A stretch of DNA of 64,000 nucleotides from Dichotomocladium elegans (lineage: Eukaryota; Mucoromycota; Mucoromycetes; Mucorales; Lichtheimiaceae), in contig JAIXMN010000014.1 in assembly GCA_025716815.1 (NCBI GenBank), positions 372,001 to 436,000 of the forward strand. Reading direction: 5' to 3'. The translations under genes were made by a program, and so were the position numbers. Positions 1 through 12,389 of the stretch are shown here, in pieces; the first letter of the stretch is position 1; every line of letters starts with the position of its first letter. The notes under the pieces were generated by a model, which did not search any database, was not told where the DNA came from, and saw only the letters and a list, made by a program, of their open reading frames with translations.

Positions 1-449
1 AGACCTGCCATATCTCTACACGTCCATGTGTTACACACTGATCTCTCCCCCCCTCTCTTTTTTTATGCAGGATTGCTTATTAATTTGGGCAACAAGATCA
101 TGACACTTTCAAAACCTCTGGTGGAGGCATTACAAGAGAGGATAGGGTGATTGTAATAAAAGGAAGGCGAGAGAGAGAGAAAAAAAAAACGAAGGAAAAT
201 AGCAAATTCGAGAAAGCGTCGGAATGGGGGTTTCGGGCAAATGCTAGAAATAAAAAAGAAAACCTTTTTTAAAACCCTCGCAGGTTTGCAAGTGACAGCG
301 ATCACTAAACCAAACAACCTAATAACGAATAACCCCCCCCCTGCTTCTTTTCTCTCTTTCTCTCTCTCTCTCTCACTCACTCACATTCCACATACCTGTA
401 ATCTCTCTTTCCCCTGCCATCACCCCCCCATCTATCTGCATAAGCATCT

Positions 450-1720
450 ATGGTCAGAGACACAAAGTATTACGATAGCCTGGGCGTCAGTCCTAGCGCG
501 ACCGAGTCCGAGCTCAAAAAAGCCTACCGCAAGCTTGCATTGAAGTATCACCCCGACAAGGTAAAAGCACGCAAACTTTTGATTGACGCATGATGGGAAA
601 CGCTAAATGTGGGTTGCCTTGGCTGCAGAACCCAAATGCGGGCGATAAGTTCAAAGAGATCTCGCACGCCTACGAGATCTTGTCTGATCCGGAAAAGCGT
701 CAGCTTTACGATCAGTACGGCGAAGAAGGCCTGAGCGGAATGGGAGGTGGCATGGACGCCGAAGATTTGTTTTCGCAGCTCTTTGGCGGCGGCTTCTTTG
801 GCGGTGGCGGTGGCGGGCATGGATCAAGACCACGAAGGACAAAGGACATTGTGCACCAGCTCCGGGTGAGCCTCGCGGACCTATACAACGGCAAAGTCAG
901 CAAGTTGGCGGTGAACAAGCACATCCTTTGCCCAAAGTGCGACGGTGCTGGCGGCAAAAACGTCAAGGAGTGCCAGACCTGCAAGGGCCGCGGGTTCACG
1001 GTGATGATGCGGCAGATGGGTCCGATGGTCCAGCAGGTCCAGCAACCCTGCAGCGCATGTCAAGGCCAAGGCGAGACCATCGGCGAGAAATGCACGGACT
1101 GCAGCGGCCGCAAGGTCAAGAACGACCGCAAAATTATCGAGGTCCACGTCGACAAGGGCATGAAGGATGGCCAACGGATCACATTCGCAGGCGAGGGAGA
1201 TCAAGCGCCCCACATGGAGCCGGGCGATATCATCATCGTCCTCACCCAGCAGCCCCATCCTCACTTCATCCGAAGAGGCAATGACCTCGTCTATGAAGCA
1301 AAGATCGACCTGCTCACCGCCCTCGCCGGCGGCCAGTTTGCGATACCCCATCTTGATGATCGTGTCCTCCTCGTCTCAATCCTCCCAGGCGAGGCCATCC
1401 GGCCAGGTATGGTCAAGACGATTCCCCACCAAGGCATGCCTACCTATCGCCACCACGACTTTGGAAATCTCTACATCAAGTTCACTATCGACTTTCCACC
1501 ACCCAACTGGACCGACCCAGAAACCATCAAGAAACTGGAATCCATCCTCCCTCCCCGACCAGCACTCCCGTCTTTTGGTACCAAACACATCGAGGAAGTT
1601 GCCATGCAAGACGCGGACGATCACCAAACTGCCAAAGCATCGCACCATGCTATGGACGTCGATGACGAAGGCGACGCCGATGACTCGCGAGGCCCAGGCG
1701 TCCAGTGCGCCCAACAATAA
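450..1720 (+). CDS. YDJ1: Type I DnaJ/Hsp40 co-chaperone (YDJ1/DNAJA family)
   Basis: Two exons: 450-560 and 629-1720, with a 68-bp GT-AG intron. The protein has an N-terminal J domain with the HPD motif (KYHPDK, at the exon 1 end), a Gly-rich linker ([11 protein letters not shown]), four CxxCxGxG-type zinc repeats ([32 protein letters not shown]) and the C-terminal substrate-binding domain. It ends in CAQQ, a CaaX box, so farnesylation and ER/cytosolic membrane association are expected as in yeast Ydj1. Family role: stimulates Hsp70 ATPase and delivers unfolded clients. The ATG at 450 is chosen because it gives the canonical J-domain start ([12 protein letters not shown]). The leader upstream is strongly CT-rich. 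About 400 aa, normal for the family. Confidence 0.95.
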
Positions 1721-1851
1721 GACTATTGCATCTAACTACATAGTTTCGCATTTTATAATCCAAAGAAAAGAAAGTTTAATGATATTTACGACAATTTGGC
1801 AGCCTACATGATGGAAGCCCCGTTTAGAAAATGCTCCTTACGTCAGAGTGA

Positions 1852-3596
1852 TCATCTATATCTTACCTTCTGGTAGAGACTGGAGACCACCTTGTCGACC
1901 TGCTTGATAGTCTCGATAGCAGATTCGTAAGTTTTCTAAGATATGAACAGTCAATAGGAGTACATTAAAACCAGACAATCTCAATCGGCTTACGTCTTCC
2001 TCTGGCTCCTCGAAGATGATAAGACATCCTGCTCCCTGGTCGAGAATGCCATGGAATGTCTTGTCCAAGATCATTTGTGATAACCTAGTCCAGGCCGCAT
2101 GAGTACCGTCACACACATACTCTGCATAGCGCATGTTTTCATCCTTACTTGGATTCAACCTGCTGTGTCGGGAGCTTGACGGCTTCGGCGATATGAGAGA
2201 TCTCTACACGGGAGAAGGGCTCAATGATGCGAACGAGGTTCTGCTCCAAAAGTGTGTCATATAATGCCGCCAACTGTGATCGGATAATTGGATCATCGTT
2301 TAATTCTAATGGGCAATACCCAGGTCAACCCTCTGCTGTGTTTTTTCCTTTCGTATCCCTTCTTTTACCATGTGTATACGTGGCCAGCGCCGTTTCAAAT
2401 TCCTGTAGGTTTCTGTTCTGATGCGCGCTAGCGACGGCCTTCATGGCCTCAATGTCTGCACCCGAGTAGCGAAGAGCCATCTTGCCGCTGAGGATTGCAT
2501 GAATATCTTCCGGCTTGTGCGACAATCAGTTTTGTTTCTTCCTCGTCCTTTCTTGATCACACCACCTACCAAATTCAGCATAATCTTGCAAAGGAGCATA
2601 TATTTTAATGCCAATACTGCCTTGGTATCGTCCTGGCTTGAATATCCCTCGAAGGCCTCAAAAAAGTAAGAGTAGGCGGTCTTGTAATCCTTTTCCTCCG
2701 AGTGCAGCACACCTGATTGCATGTCCAGCTCGGCCTGTAAAAGAGGCGGGCAATAAATAGCATTTGCAGATGTGCGAGCAGATGTTAAAGCGGCCTAAAT
2801 CGGGCGGTGGTGATGACCAAGCGAATGAAAGATTTATAAACAAATGTACGCAAGACAGAACCCTTTTTTTATCTTACTCTTGACTTGGGAAGATTGCGAA
2901 GTGCATGGCACACTCGACTTTCCAGTAACTGGACCTCAACCAGCACCATCTTGTCATCGAGTCGCTTGAGTTCTTTGAGCAGTTGCGAAATCAACGTGAG
3001 CGACTCGTGGTACATTTTGTTGTCGAGATATAGGGCAACAAGACGTGTCTCAAGCGACTGTTTCAAAAAGATGCGCTTTTCCTGAACAGACCAGTCGATC
3101 GTCTCTTTGCACACGTCAATCTGAAGAGGCAAGCAGTTCGGAATGCCGCCAAAGTAATCAATGAGCGTCCGGACTAAATAATGGATCGCACTCCATTAGC
3201 TGCATGTGTCTGTGTGAGTGTGTATGTATGTGTTTTTCAACTTGCTCAGCTTAGCCGTCTTTGCTTTGGCAATTGCGCCCATGAACGATCGTGACGATCG
3301 GATCAGCGTTGCGAGCTCCTGAGCCAAACTAAATCAAGAGATGGACCGCTGTCAATTCAACACGAAGACCGGTTCATCCTCTCGTCCATTCTATTGCGCA
3401 ATTACCCGAGGTCACGATACAGCTCACCAAGGTGAATAATGGCGAATTCTTGCTCCTTGATGATCTGTTCGTTAGTCGAAGGCTCGTGAAGAACTGCAAC
3501 GTACGCAGCAATGGCCTGCTCGAGCTTCTTTGCAGTCTTCAGCTCTTGTGCTTGTCGAAGGCGTTCGGAAGGAGGGTCGTTTGCGGCAGCCACCAT
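1852..3596 (-). CDS. RPN6: 26S proteasome regulatory subunit RPN6 (PSMD11)
   Basis: Multi-exon gene on the minus strand, start ATG at 3596 ([17 protein letters not shown]). Successive exons give the TPR-like helical repeats and PCI domain of Rpn6: [55 protein letters not shown], the block around [56 protein letters not shown], and the PCI winged-helix region [18 protein letters not shown]. The last helix ([17 protein letters not shown]) ends at a stop at 1852. Rpn6 is a lid subunit that clamps lid and base of the 19S particle. At least five introns, most under 90 bp. The gene is convergent with the DnaJ gene; their ends are about 130 bp apart. Exact exon edges in the middle are not all resolved. 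Confidence 0.93.
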
Positions 3597-3808
3597 GACT
3601 CAAAAATTATTAAAAAAAAAAAAAAAGATTAATTGAAATGAGGTAGAGAGAGAGAGAGACAGAGACACACCCACATCGACTGTCTTACGCGTCTCTTTTT
3701 CACTTGCCCCACCAACCTCTCCCCTCCCCCCATCCCACACCCGCTTCTGTAATCTCCGCTCCTTTTCCAGTTCCAAGATGAATCAAAAAGTTGGTTTATT
3801 TCAAAAGG

Positions 3809-6404
3809 TTACTGCAAACCCATGGCACTGATGACCCCGTATCCCAAGGTACAAATGAGCACGGTACACACAATGCTTGTCGGCACGCCTGCGATGATAA
3901 AATCACGGGCAGTAAGGTACTGCTTTCCCCTGGGATCCTCGAGCATGACAGCAGCCATGTTGGGGAACCCAGACACAGGAAGGCCCATCCCGGCTGAACA
4001 GGCCAGTCCAGCGCCCATAACGAGGAGATTAGGATGTGGCACAGGCAGCTGCTGTCCAACCTGCTGTACAATGGGCAATATAATCAATGCTGCCACGGTG
4101 TGGGAAACAAACGTCGAGAACACCAAGATAAGGGAAGAGAAGACGACAAGGATGGCGATGGGAGGCAGGTCTTCTATACCGGATCGGATGGTCAGCGCAA
4201 TATCCTGAAGGAGTCCCGATGAGGTGACAGCGTGGCCAAGCGCCATGCCGCCTTGAGCGAGGATCTTTTATGACAGATTAAAGAGATGAGATCAAACGGC
4301 GACACTTTTGTTAGCTATGGGATGGGAATGCTTACCACCACACTCCATAAAAAGGCATGGAGATCGTCTTTTCCCAGGAGGCCGGTGCCGAAGAACATGA
4401 ACAGCGGGATGGTTGCAATCACACCCGTGCTTCCAATAGCAAACTCGATGGAAGATTCGGCGCACCAGAGCGCAATAGTGATGATCGACACAAGGAGGAT
4501 AAAGACGTGCTTGAGTGTTATCTTGTCTTTGGTTGGCTTGATGGTGTTAAGATGCTGGCATGCGCGGCCGGGTCGGTAGACCGCAAGGATCAAGACCCAG
4601 CATGACAAGATGGCCAAGATGGCAATCGGCAAAGCGACAGCAAACCACGCTCCCCATCCTGGGTTAGGATTCATGTACTGAAGCGTGATAATATTCTGAG
4701 GCGATGAAATGGGAGACGTCAGGCCGCCGATGCAGCTTGCGAGAGCGATGCCCAGCAAGAGGGCGGGCGCCACGGGCGAGTCGTCAGGCAACGTCCGGAG
4801 GATGGGGTCGATGAGTGAGAAGCAGAGGACAGGGGTTGCGACGTTCGAGATCCACATGCTTAAGAATGCAGCCACGAACATGATGGCCAGAAGGACCTGC
4901 CGGGGTCGCGTGCCTGCACGGGACAACACATGAGTCGCAAATGCCTTCGCAATTCCGTATTTCGATAAAGCTCCTGCTAGTGCAAACCCGCCTAGGAGCA
5001 TCATAATGGTCCCGCTGAACATCGACGCAAAAATCTCGGCCGCAGCATCGTGAGCTGACATCGGGACAGAGTCGAGGCCGTTTTCGGTCTTCTGCCGTAG
5101 AATGCCGAGAGGCACTATCAAAAAGGGGATCAGGAGTGAGGTAGCATAGAGCGGAATCGCTTCGGTAGCCCATAAAAGTGCAGCAAAAATCAACAGGGCA
5201 AAACAGTGATTTTCTTCTGTGAGATTAAAGATATGGATGTTGAGCAAGATGGCAAAGATCAAGAGGATCACCAGAAAGCAGAGGCCCGACTTGGCCTGCT
5301 TTGCAGGGATGGCGATGGAAAAGATCCGATACATCTTCATGTGGGATAACTTTTGCTTATAAAGAGCGCCATGCTTTTGCCGCTCCTGGTGGACCATGTC
5401 CTTCCACACCGTATTTCGTTCGTACGTCACCTGGTCCCGAAGATGGGTCCGAATCTGCCTTGCTGCCTTGGGAACTTGTCCGCAGCAAAAGAGATCGGCG
5501 TACACCTGCTCGATGCGCGCAAGCGAGCTTTGCAGCCAAGCAATGGATGTCTGCCCGCCAAAGGGCTTTGCCTGGAGGACCTTGCGCTGGAAATAATTGT
5601 CTCTGATTTCGCGGTTGAGGACCTTGTCATACTTTTTTAAGATTTTGGCAAAGGCAGTCTTGTTAATATCGACGTAGGATTCAAGATCGGAAATAAGCAC
5701 GTAAAGGCGGACAAGCTGCATTCGGAGATCCGAGAGATGCTCGACATAGAGCTCTGCTACTTCTGATTCGCGCGTCATTTGCGTTGACGGCCGTGATTCA
5801 AACGAAACCTTCTGGGCCCCTTCTTCTAGACCCAATGCGGAAAGTCTTTGTCCAGCCTCGCCTTCGTGCACCCCCGAGAGTGGCGCAGAGAGTACACTAT
5901 TGGCAACTGTACTAGGAGAACAGATGATCACGTGTGGTCCTGCTGTTGTCTCTTCGCTACTGCCGTCTGATCCAGCCGTTCCTGAGACTGGTGTCGTCGA
6001 TGTTGTGTTGGGAACGTAGGCCGTGGCATGGTCGGGATAAGGGTCCTCAGGACATGCTTCAATCGACGCTTCGAGATCCGCAAGCTGCATCTCCAGGGAG
6101 GATACCATATTGTCGTAAAATGATACGACCTTATCCAGCTGAACATCCAGCGCTTTTGTGAAGTTTGCGTCCTCGTCAATTTCGCTGCCTTTTTCTTCAT
6201 CATCGCGAGAATGATTGATTTCCTGAATGTGACGCTTTTCAAAGTCGAATATCATTTTTTTCAAATTCTCATAGCTAATTGCATACCTAGTATAAGTCAT
6301 TCTGTTGCAAAACTATCATAGCAAGTATATAAATGGCCTTACTCAACATAATGTTCCGCCCATTCTGGTACGGCATTCAGGCGCAACGAGTGTGAAAATT
6401 TCAT
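3809..6404 (-). CDS. SPX-domain low-affinity phosphate transporter (PHO87/90/91 family)
   Basis: Start ATG at 6404 (MKFSHSLRLNAVPEWAEHYV). Intron 6287-6342 joins it to the rest of the SPX domain (EYAISYENLKKMIFDFEKRH). A second intron lies at about 4267-4334 and the stop at 3809. Domains: SPX (about residues 1-300, with a Lys-rich polyphosphate/inositol pyrophosphate-binding helix), then an SLC13-type (Na_sulph_symp/CitT) permease with about 12 hydrophobic segments. These include the characteristic WISNVATPV motif and the second symmetric motif FSTFVSHTVAALI. Length is about 860 aa, as for yeast Pho90/Pho91. Role: phosphate movement across the plasma or vacuolar membrane, gated by SPX. Which membrane cannot be told from the sequence. 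Confidence 0.93.
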
Positions 6405-8191
6405 GATAAGATATAAGGGAAATTAAAATAAAGGAGAAAGGGAGAGAAATGAATGGGTTGAGATGGATGTAGAAGAAGAAGGTTGTAATGCCAATTGTTA
6501 TGCACGCGCATCCACCCTACCCGCACCCTACCGCACCCTTATATATCCATTATCGCCAGCTGCAAATTATATTTTCTTTATTTAGCGGCATGGCTCCACC
6601 CCCACACTTTTTTTTTTTTGGGTCTTACTCTCAAGGCAAATTGAGTCAAACTCTCGGCACGATGTGTAATGTATGCGCATCAATTCCCTCTTTTTCATCC
6701 GCCACTGACTGGTTGAAACCGCGATCTCAGCGTGCGTGCGTACATAATGCACGTCACTGCTGATAACACAAAGAAATGCCGGTGTATTATTATTGTCTAG
6801 ATTGCCACGAAATGGCTCGACTGCTGCAATAGCCTGCTTTGCTCCATTGGTAGTCATCTACATAGCTTGACTGCGCTTTATTGGTCGCCCCGCAGCTTTT
6901 CCTTGGTAATTATAGCCCCCTTTCGTCACTTACGCTTGGCTCGCCCCATACCCCATCCGGCACCTCGCTATGCTGACCAGACGAAGAAAATAGGGGGAGC
7001 AATGGTGCGCACTTGAGTGTGTATACCTCTATGAAAAACCACGACAAAGGTGAAATGAGGATTACATAACCATCGCATCATACGTAGACTGCCATGTGAC
7101 CTATACCTGCATTTCGCCTCTGATTGTATGTACTTGCACTCATATCAACAAAAAGAGATGGATCTGCCATATCAAAAACAACCCGAAAAACTTCTCCTGC
7201 GTATGTTATAATCCAAACGTCGTAGGTACATGGCTCTTGACTCGTTTCGCTATCTCACAGGAAAGCAATCCATGTGAACAGCATAGATGTATAATTCCAT
7301 CATCATAAAAACAGCAGGTCACGGCTCTGAACACAAATCCTCGCCCTTCCCTTTTCTCAACGAGATATCTGCTGTCGCGCAAAACCACAGCAGTCAGTCC
7401 CCATAAAATCAAGAGGAATGTATGACGTGGGTTCCAACCAAGATATTCCCATCAACGATTTATTGAATAACAAAAGCAGCTCGTCATTGGAAAAGGCTCG
7501 CCTTTAGTCCGTAAATAGAAAGGCTAATGCGCGTATTGATTGGATGTTGACGACGGGACATTCAATCGCGATAGTAGGCCATCAAATCCAAAGCAGCTTT
7601 GGAGAACGCTGTCTGTCACCAGCCCAAGGCGAGACCTTCGCTTCTTTCAGACTACAGTAGACGAGAATGGATAAGCATAAAGAATTTCATCTATACCTGC
7701 ATGTTTGCTTCTCGCCACGGTTCATGAGACTTGCAAAGAAGGCGTTATAATCTACATGGCGGATAAGGACTACCCGCCCCTACAATTGCACCCATATTAT
7801 TATCATGGCACAGATGCCATAGAAACTGGAGACGATGAGCATCAATGGCCCTCGTCTCAGTGTTTCTGCAAGTTTTCGTTTTCATTGACTTTGGGAAAAA
7901 AAAAAAAGTTGGGCAATTGTGCCAAGACGCTCCGTAGAGCAAATGTTCCAACATCACAGAGTGATGAGTGATTGAGCAAAGCTCAGTCCGTCCTTCTCAA
8001 GGGGATTGCCAAAGATCTCTCCTTTCTACATAAAAAAAATCAGCATGCAATCATTTAAAATTAGGCATGGTAGGCATGAAACTTACCATCAAGCACAAAA
8101 GAGATTGCGGCCGCGCACCCCAACCTCACATTTTATAGATGAAATTGTGGCTTAGCACAAGTAGACTTTTTTTCAAAAATGCACTTTATAT
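6405..8191. other. Intergenic region, no gene recognised
   Basis: About 1.8 kb between two minus-strand genes. The first 150 bp is the phosphate transporter leader, with A/G-rich runs. The open frames in the rest lack recognisable motifs or plausible splice partners. Poly-T and poly-A runs (6605-6620, 7895-7910) are low complexity. No tRNA or rRNA was seen. Confidence 0.6.
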
Positions 8192-10646
8192 CTATGCAGC
8201 AACGCCAAAGCTGTCTACTAGCATTGAATTGATGGTATTTACCCATTCCTGTGCTTGGGACTTTGTGTCCTCAAACGTATAGGATTTTTGAGGCTAAAGA
8301 CAAGCAGCCATCGTTAGTGTCTTTCCTTTGCTCCTCAGAAAGAGAAGCTCGTGCTTACTGTATGTATGTAAAAAGTAGACTTCGTTTTGAGTTCGGAGAG
8401 CATCTGGGAACTCCACGGAATCTCACATCTTAGACGGCCCCCCTCGCCGCCTTTCCCCTGACCTTCATCGAAATAAAGGAGACGTGGTTTATCCGTAAGA
8501 ACCAAGAATCGCTGCTTGCTGAATATGCCTCGGCGCCGAGTTACCCGCCCCGCTTTGACTATACTTTCGTTTGGGAGCAGATATGGTGCCTCGGGCGGGC
8601 GGGCTTGCTCGCCAAGAGTCTTGACCATCGAGCTCTGGGAGGAGGGCGTGCGTGTGTGACCTCTACCGTCAGCCTCGCCGGTGATATTTGACGAGTTAGT
8701 TGTAGTGGTATCATCGGCGATTACGACGGTTGTCGTTTCTGGATGACATTCGCTCGAGAGAGCGTTATCAGCTTCCTGCTGGCGAGTGGGCTTTACAGCT
8801 GTAAGAGGAGATAGCTGTGCCGAGTCGTAGGGTACTCGCCTATGGGGGGCGACAACACCATTATCGTCGTCGTCGTCATCGTCGTCTTCTTCTTCATTAA
8901 TTATACGATGCGATGGCTCATCCATAAAGGGGTTATTGACCCCTGTGCCACCGATTGCTTCGTCACCATCGCCAAACCAAACATCATCATTGTCCGGTAT
9001 TTCCTCTGCCGTTGCGCGCGTCCTACGTAGCTTTGCATCCAGTCGCTCCTTCAGCGGCGGTGCTTGTGACTCCCATATAGTATCCCAATCTGTACCCGCG
9101 AAGAAGGGATGCGATTTTAATGCCTCTATCCCGCCTGTCGCTGCTGAACCCAGTCGCTTCTCAGGTTCAAGTTGCAAAAGCTTTTGAACAAGATCTTTCG
9201 CGACCCCAGGGAATCCGTCCGGGAAACTGTAATCAAGGTTCTTCACCTTTTGAAAGATAAGGTAATCTGTCGCAGCCTTGAAAGGTGATCGTCCTGCAAT
9301 CATTTGGTAGATCACACACCCCAATGCCCAAAAATCTGCTCTATTATTGCAATAAACAGGTTATGTTTTCCGCTATGATCTTCCTTCCATTGTTTTACTC
9401 ACTCGCGTAGTGTTGGTTCGTCCCTGAGCAGCTCAGGAGAGACATACTCTGCAGTCCCAACAAACGAACGGGAATGCGATGTCGACTCTAAAGTCCATGA
9501 ATGAGTTAGCGCGAATGTCCTTGTAGTCTCAAGTACTTACCGCTTGTCTCATTATCGGCAGTGGCGACGTCAGGCTGAAGGATCTTTGCAGACCCAAAGT
9601 CCGCGATTTTGATATGCATGCGATCATCCAACAGAATGCTACATGTATCACACATACCATAAACGTCATCCTCATAGAATGCAAAGTATTGATCTTACTT
9701 TTCTGGTTTAATATCTCTGGAGAGACATTGCAATGAGCGCTTCCTTTTTTTTTGTGTGTGTGTAAATAGACACTTGATCCACTCTTACCGATGGATGACG
9801 TTTCTGCTGTGGATGTGCTCAATTGCCAGCAATATCTCGGAAGCATAAAATCGTGTAGTATCAAGATCAAACGGCGCTAGCTGTACACAGAGAATAAGGT
9901 CGTCTTCTTCTCTTAAACAGAGAAATAACAAAGCCGCTCACCCTTCGAATGTATGTATATAATTCGCCATTCCTCGCAAGGTCAATGACATAATCTATGA
10001 CATCCGAGCGCCACGGGGTAAGTTTTCTTTTCTTCACTGTTTAAAGCAAACTTACAGAGACTGCGGCTATCTTTAAAAGTCCAATAGAGCCTGATGATAC
10101 CCGGATGGTTCATCTTACTCAATGCATCTCGCTCAATCATGACATACTTCACTTTATTATTCTTGACGATATGCCGCTTGTCGAGCTTCTTTACAGCATA
10201 GTGCTTGCCCGTCTTCTTGTCTTTTCCAACAAGAACCTAAACATCTCCTTTCGGATCAGCGAACATCATATCCCTTTCGGGAACGATACACTGTACGAAA
10301 TAAGAAGTAAACGTACGGTAGAGTAGCTTCCTTCACCGAGAACAGGCCCATACTCAAAGTCAGTGACTGTCCGCCGATGGTGGAATAGTGGGTGTGAAGG
10401 ATCGTCAACGTCTGTAGTCATAGTGGGATTCGATGGGCTTTTCTCGGAGTCCATGGTGCCAGCAACAACCTTGTTGGCTTGGTAAGATTGATCCGATCCA
10501 ACTATTACAATTGGATAAGCGTACGATTGACTGCAACCGTTTATAAATATCGTACCACTCTGTCGTTGGTGACTAGGCTGGTCTAGTTCGGGATGAGGCT
10601 TTTGCATCCCATCAGAAAGAGTGACGGCAATGGTACCTGAGTCCAT
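8192..10646 (-). CDS. 3-phosphoinositide-dependent protein kinase 1 (PDK1/Pkh-like)
   Basis: Start ATG at 10646, stop at 8192, about eight exons. Kinase motifs in order: glycine loop GEGSYSTV, AVKKLDKRHI with the ATP-binding Lys, catalytic loop IHRDIKPEN, DFGSAK, and the PDK1-type activation loop RSFVGTAEYVSPELL, whose Ser is the autophosphorylation site. After ADFWALGCVIYQMIAGRSPF and an acidic, Asp-rich linker (DDDDDD run) comes a C-terminal PH domain (VKAGRVTRRRGIFSKQRFL ... RLLYFDEG). It finishes in an exon with SYTFEDTKSQAQEWVNTI. The PH domain is a feature of animal and early fungal PDK1. Role: phosphorylates the activation loops of AGC kinases (Akt/Ypk, PKC, S6K types). Confidence 0.95.
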
Positions 10647-10859
10647 CAGGTAGCGATATTGCGAATGGGTGTGTGGAGAAATATAAGGGGCGGAGGATGG
10701 AAGAGAGAGGGGAAGAATTTGAGGTGTGTAAGTGGGAGAGATACGAAATCAGCTAGTTTATTTGCTGGCATATTCCATTAACAAAAGGCACTCGTTCTAG
10801 AACAGCTCTGTCATTGAAAACTCAACCATAACATCTGAAGCTACAGGATTGCATGTAGA

Positions 10860-11330
10860 AGTCGGGTTTTACGCGTGATGACACAGCAATTGTCGCTTAC
10901 ACAGAGAAATCCGTTTTTTTATATATCCAATTTACATTCAGAAATGAGCAATCTGTTTTTTTACGAGGATGGGCAATACCAAATCGTTGATGAGCATCGT
11001 TGTCCTGACCTATGGACTATGTCATCGATGAGAAAACGTATTCTCTTCGATCGGTTTGTTTTCAGGATGAATATCTGCGTAGTCTATCTTGCAGAGGTAA
11101 CCCTGGCAGCATCTTTAAGAAACATACACGCAGCAAGTCGTTCACGTATTCGCAATGAAGAGCAACGAGTAGTATTTAGAATGGGTCGATGAGAATCCAT
11201 CAATTGTCCTGGAGCAATTGATACAAAGATTTGAGGACCTTGAAGCAAGAGTACCTGGATTGGGTGTGTCAATGCGAAATGACTGATATTGAAGTCACAG
11301 GATCGCAAAAATACAAAGCGCATTTTGGTT
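10860..11330 (+). mobile_element. Tc1/mariner relic, copy A (decayed)
   Basis: A strongly mutated partial copy of the element family that recurs at 26.7, 35.4, 39.1 and 61.0 kb. Shared landmarks in order: SEMSNLFFYEDGQYQ, VDEH..CPDLWTM, the KRILFD stretch, FRMNICVVYLAEVT, RSRIRNEEQRVVFRM (matching NEEHKSAILEW in copy E) and WVCQCEMTDIE (matching WVRRWDMTDID). The DDE core beyond the first Asp is lost, and frameshifts are numerous. It sits about 200 bp upstream of the PDK1 start codon. Confidence 0.7.
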
Positions 11331-11761
11331 TGTATACGTAGAAACAGATGATAGCGCACTTTGTCATGTAAGAAGAAGGGCTGTTATTTCTCGGTGGCAT
11401 GTACGATTGCTTTTAATTGATAATTCGAGCATACTTTCATACATGTTCAAATCAGGCTCCGTGTTGAGTGGCAAGAGGAAAAAGTGCTAGACACCATTTA
11501 TCCAAAGAACATCACTTTTGTAACGATTTGCGGCTTATCCTTGCGCACCACCCATCCCTCCGCCATAGTTATCGCCATACTCACACCTGGATACATCCGG
11601 TATGAGCCGCGTGGTTAGTCAAAGCGTAAAGGGGTGGGGTTAATGTTTTATACCTAGTGATACAACGATCTTATCTAATTTTATGCGACAAATTGGTTTC
11701 TTTTTTTCATCAAAGAAAATGGCCATGAAGACTCATTTATTTTATTTTATTTTTTTGGCGT

Positions 11762-12389
11762 TTAGGCAATGGTAACCTCGACCTATACCAGCGCGCCCGT
11801 CAACTACGCTATACTCATAAAACGCGTTTGCCCTGACTTACCTCAACTCCGGGCTCAATGGAGATGGAGGTGATCTGCTTGACAATCTCGGAGGGCGAGT
11901 GCAAGTCGATCAAACGCTTGTGAATTCTCATCTCAAACTTGTCAAAGGTCTCAGAACCGTTACCGCAGGGAGACTTGCGAGTGGTGATGCGGAGGACCTT
12001 GGTAGGAAGACGGACAGGACCCTTAACCTTAAGTTGCTTGTCCTTCGCACGTTGGATAAGGTCGGCAGAGACTGCATTATGTAAGTAAAAGAGTGTAACA
12101 CAAGGATATCAGGCCACCAGGGTCCCTCTTTTTTCTTACCCTTCTCAAGGTTCTTAACGTTACGCGAGGTCAAGGTGATGCGAATGCGATGAATCCTTCG
12201 CAGCGACGTCCGCATTAATTAACACCATTGTTGACCCGTTGTACATGCCCAGTTCCAAAATTTCATGAATACTTACTTGACCTGGGGCTGTTCCTCGAGT
12301 CCGGGCTTAGCCTATCGCGAGAAAAATACAAGACACGTCAAGTAGCGGTATTGGTGCGGTCCGAAGAAACCTACAGTGGCGGAAGACAT
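11762..12389 (-). CDS. RPS20: 40S ribosomal protein uS10 (RPS20)
   Basis: Five exons on the minus strand. The start exon is only 15 nt (MSSAT, 12389-12375). Exon 2 starts at 12311 ([12 protein letters not shown]), exon 3 at 12195 ([18 protein letters not shown]), exon 4 covers [18 protein letters not shown] through [15 protein letters not shown], and the last exon is VEVTIA plus stop at 11762. Splice phases all agree. The sequence is close to human RPS20, including the C-terminal [21 protein letters not shown]. Role: head of the small ribosomal subunit, near the mRNA entry side. Five exons in about 120 codons is intron-rich. Confidence 0.97.

Noticed and set aside
881..1351. Minus-strand frame of 156 codons inside the DnaJ gene
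   Set aside because: Shadow of the GC-rich DnaJ coding exon; no start context or family features.
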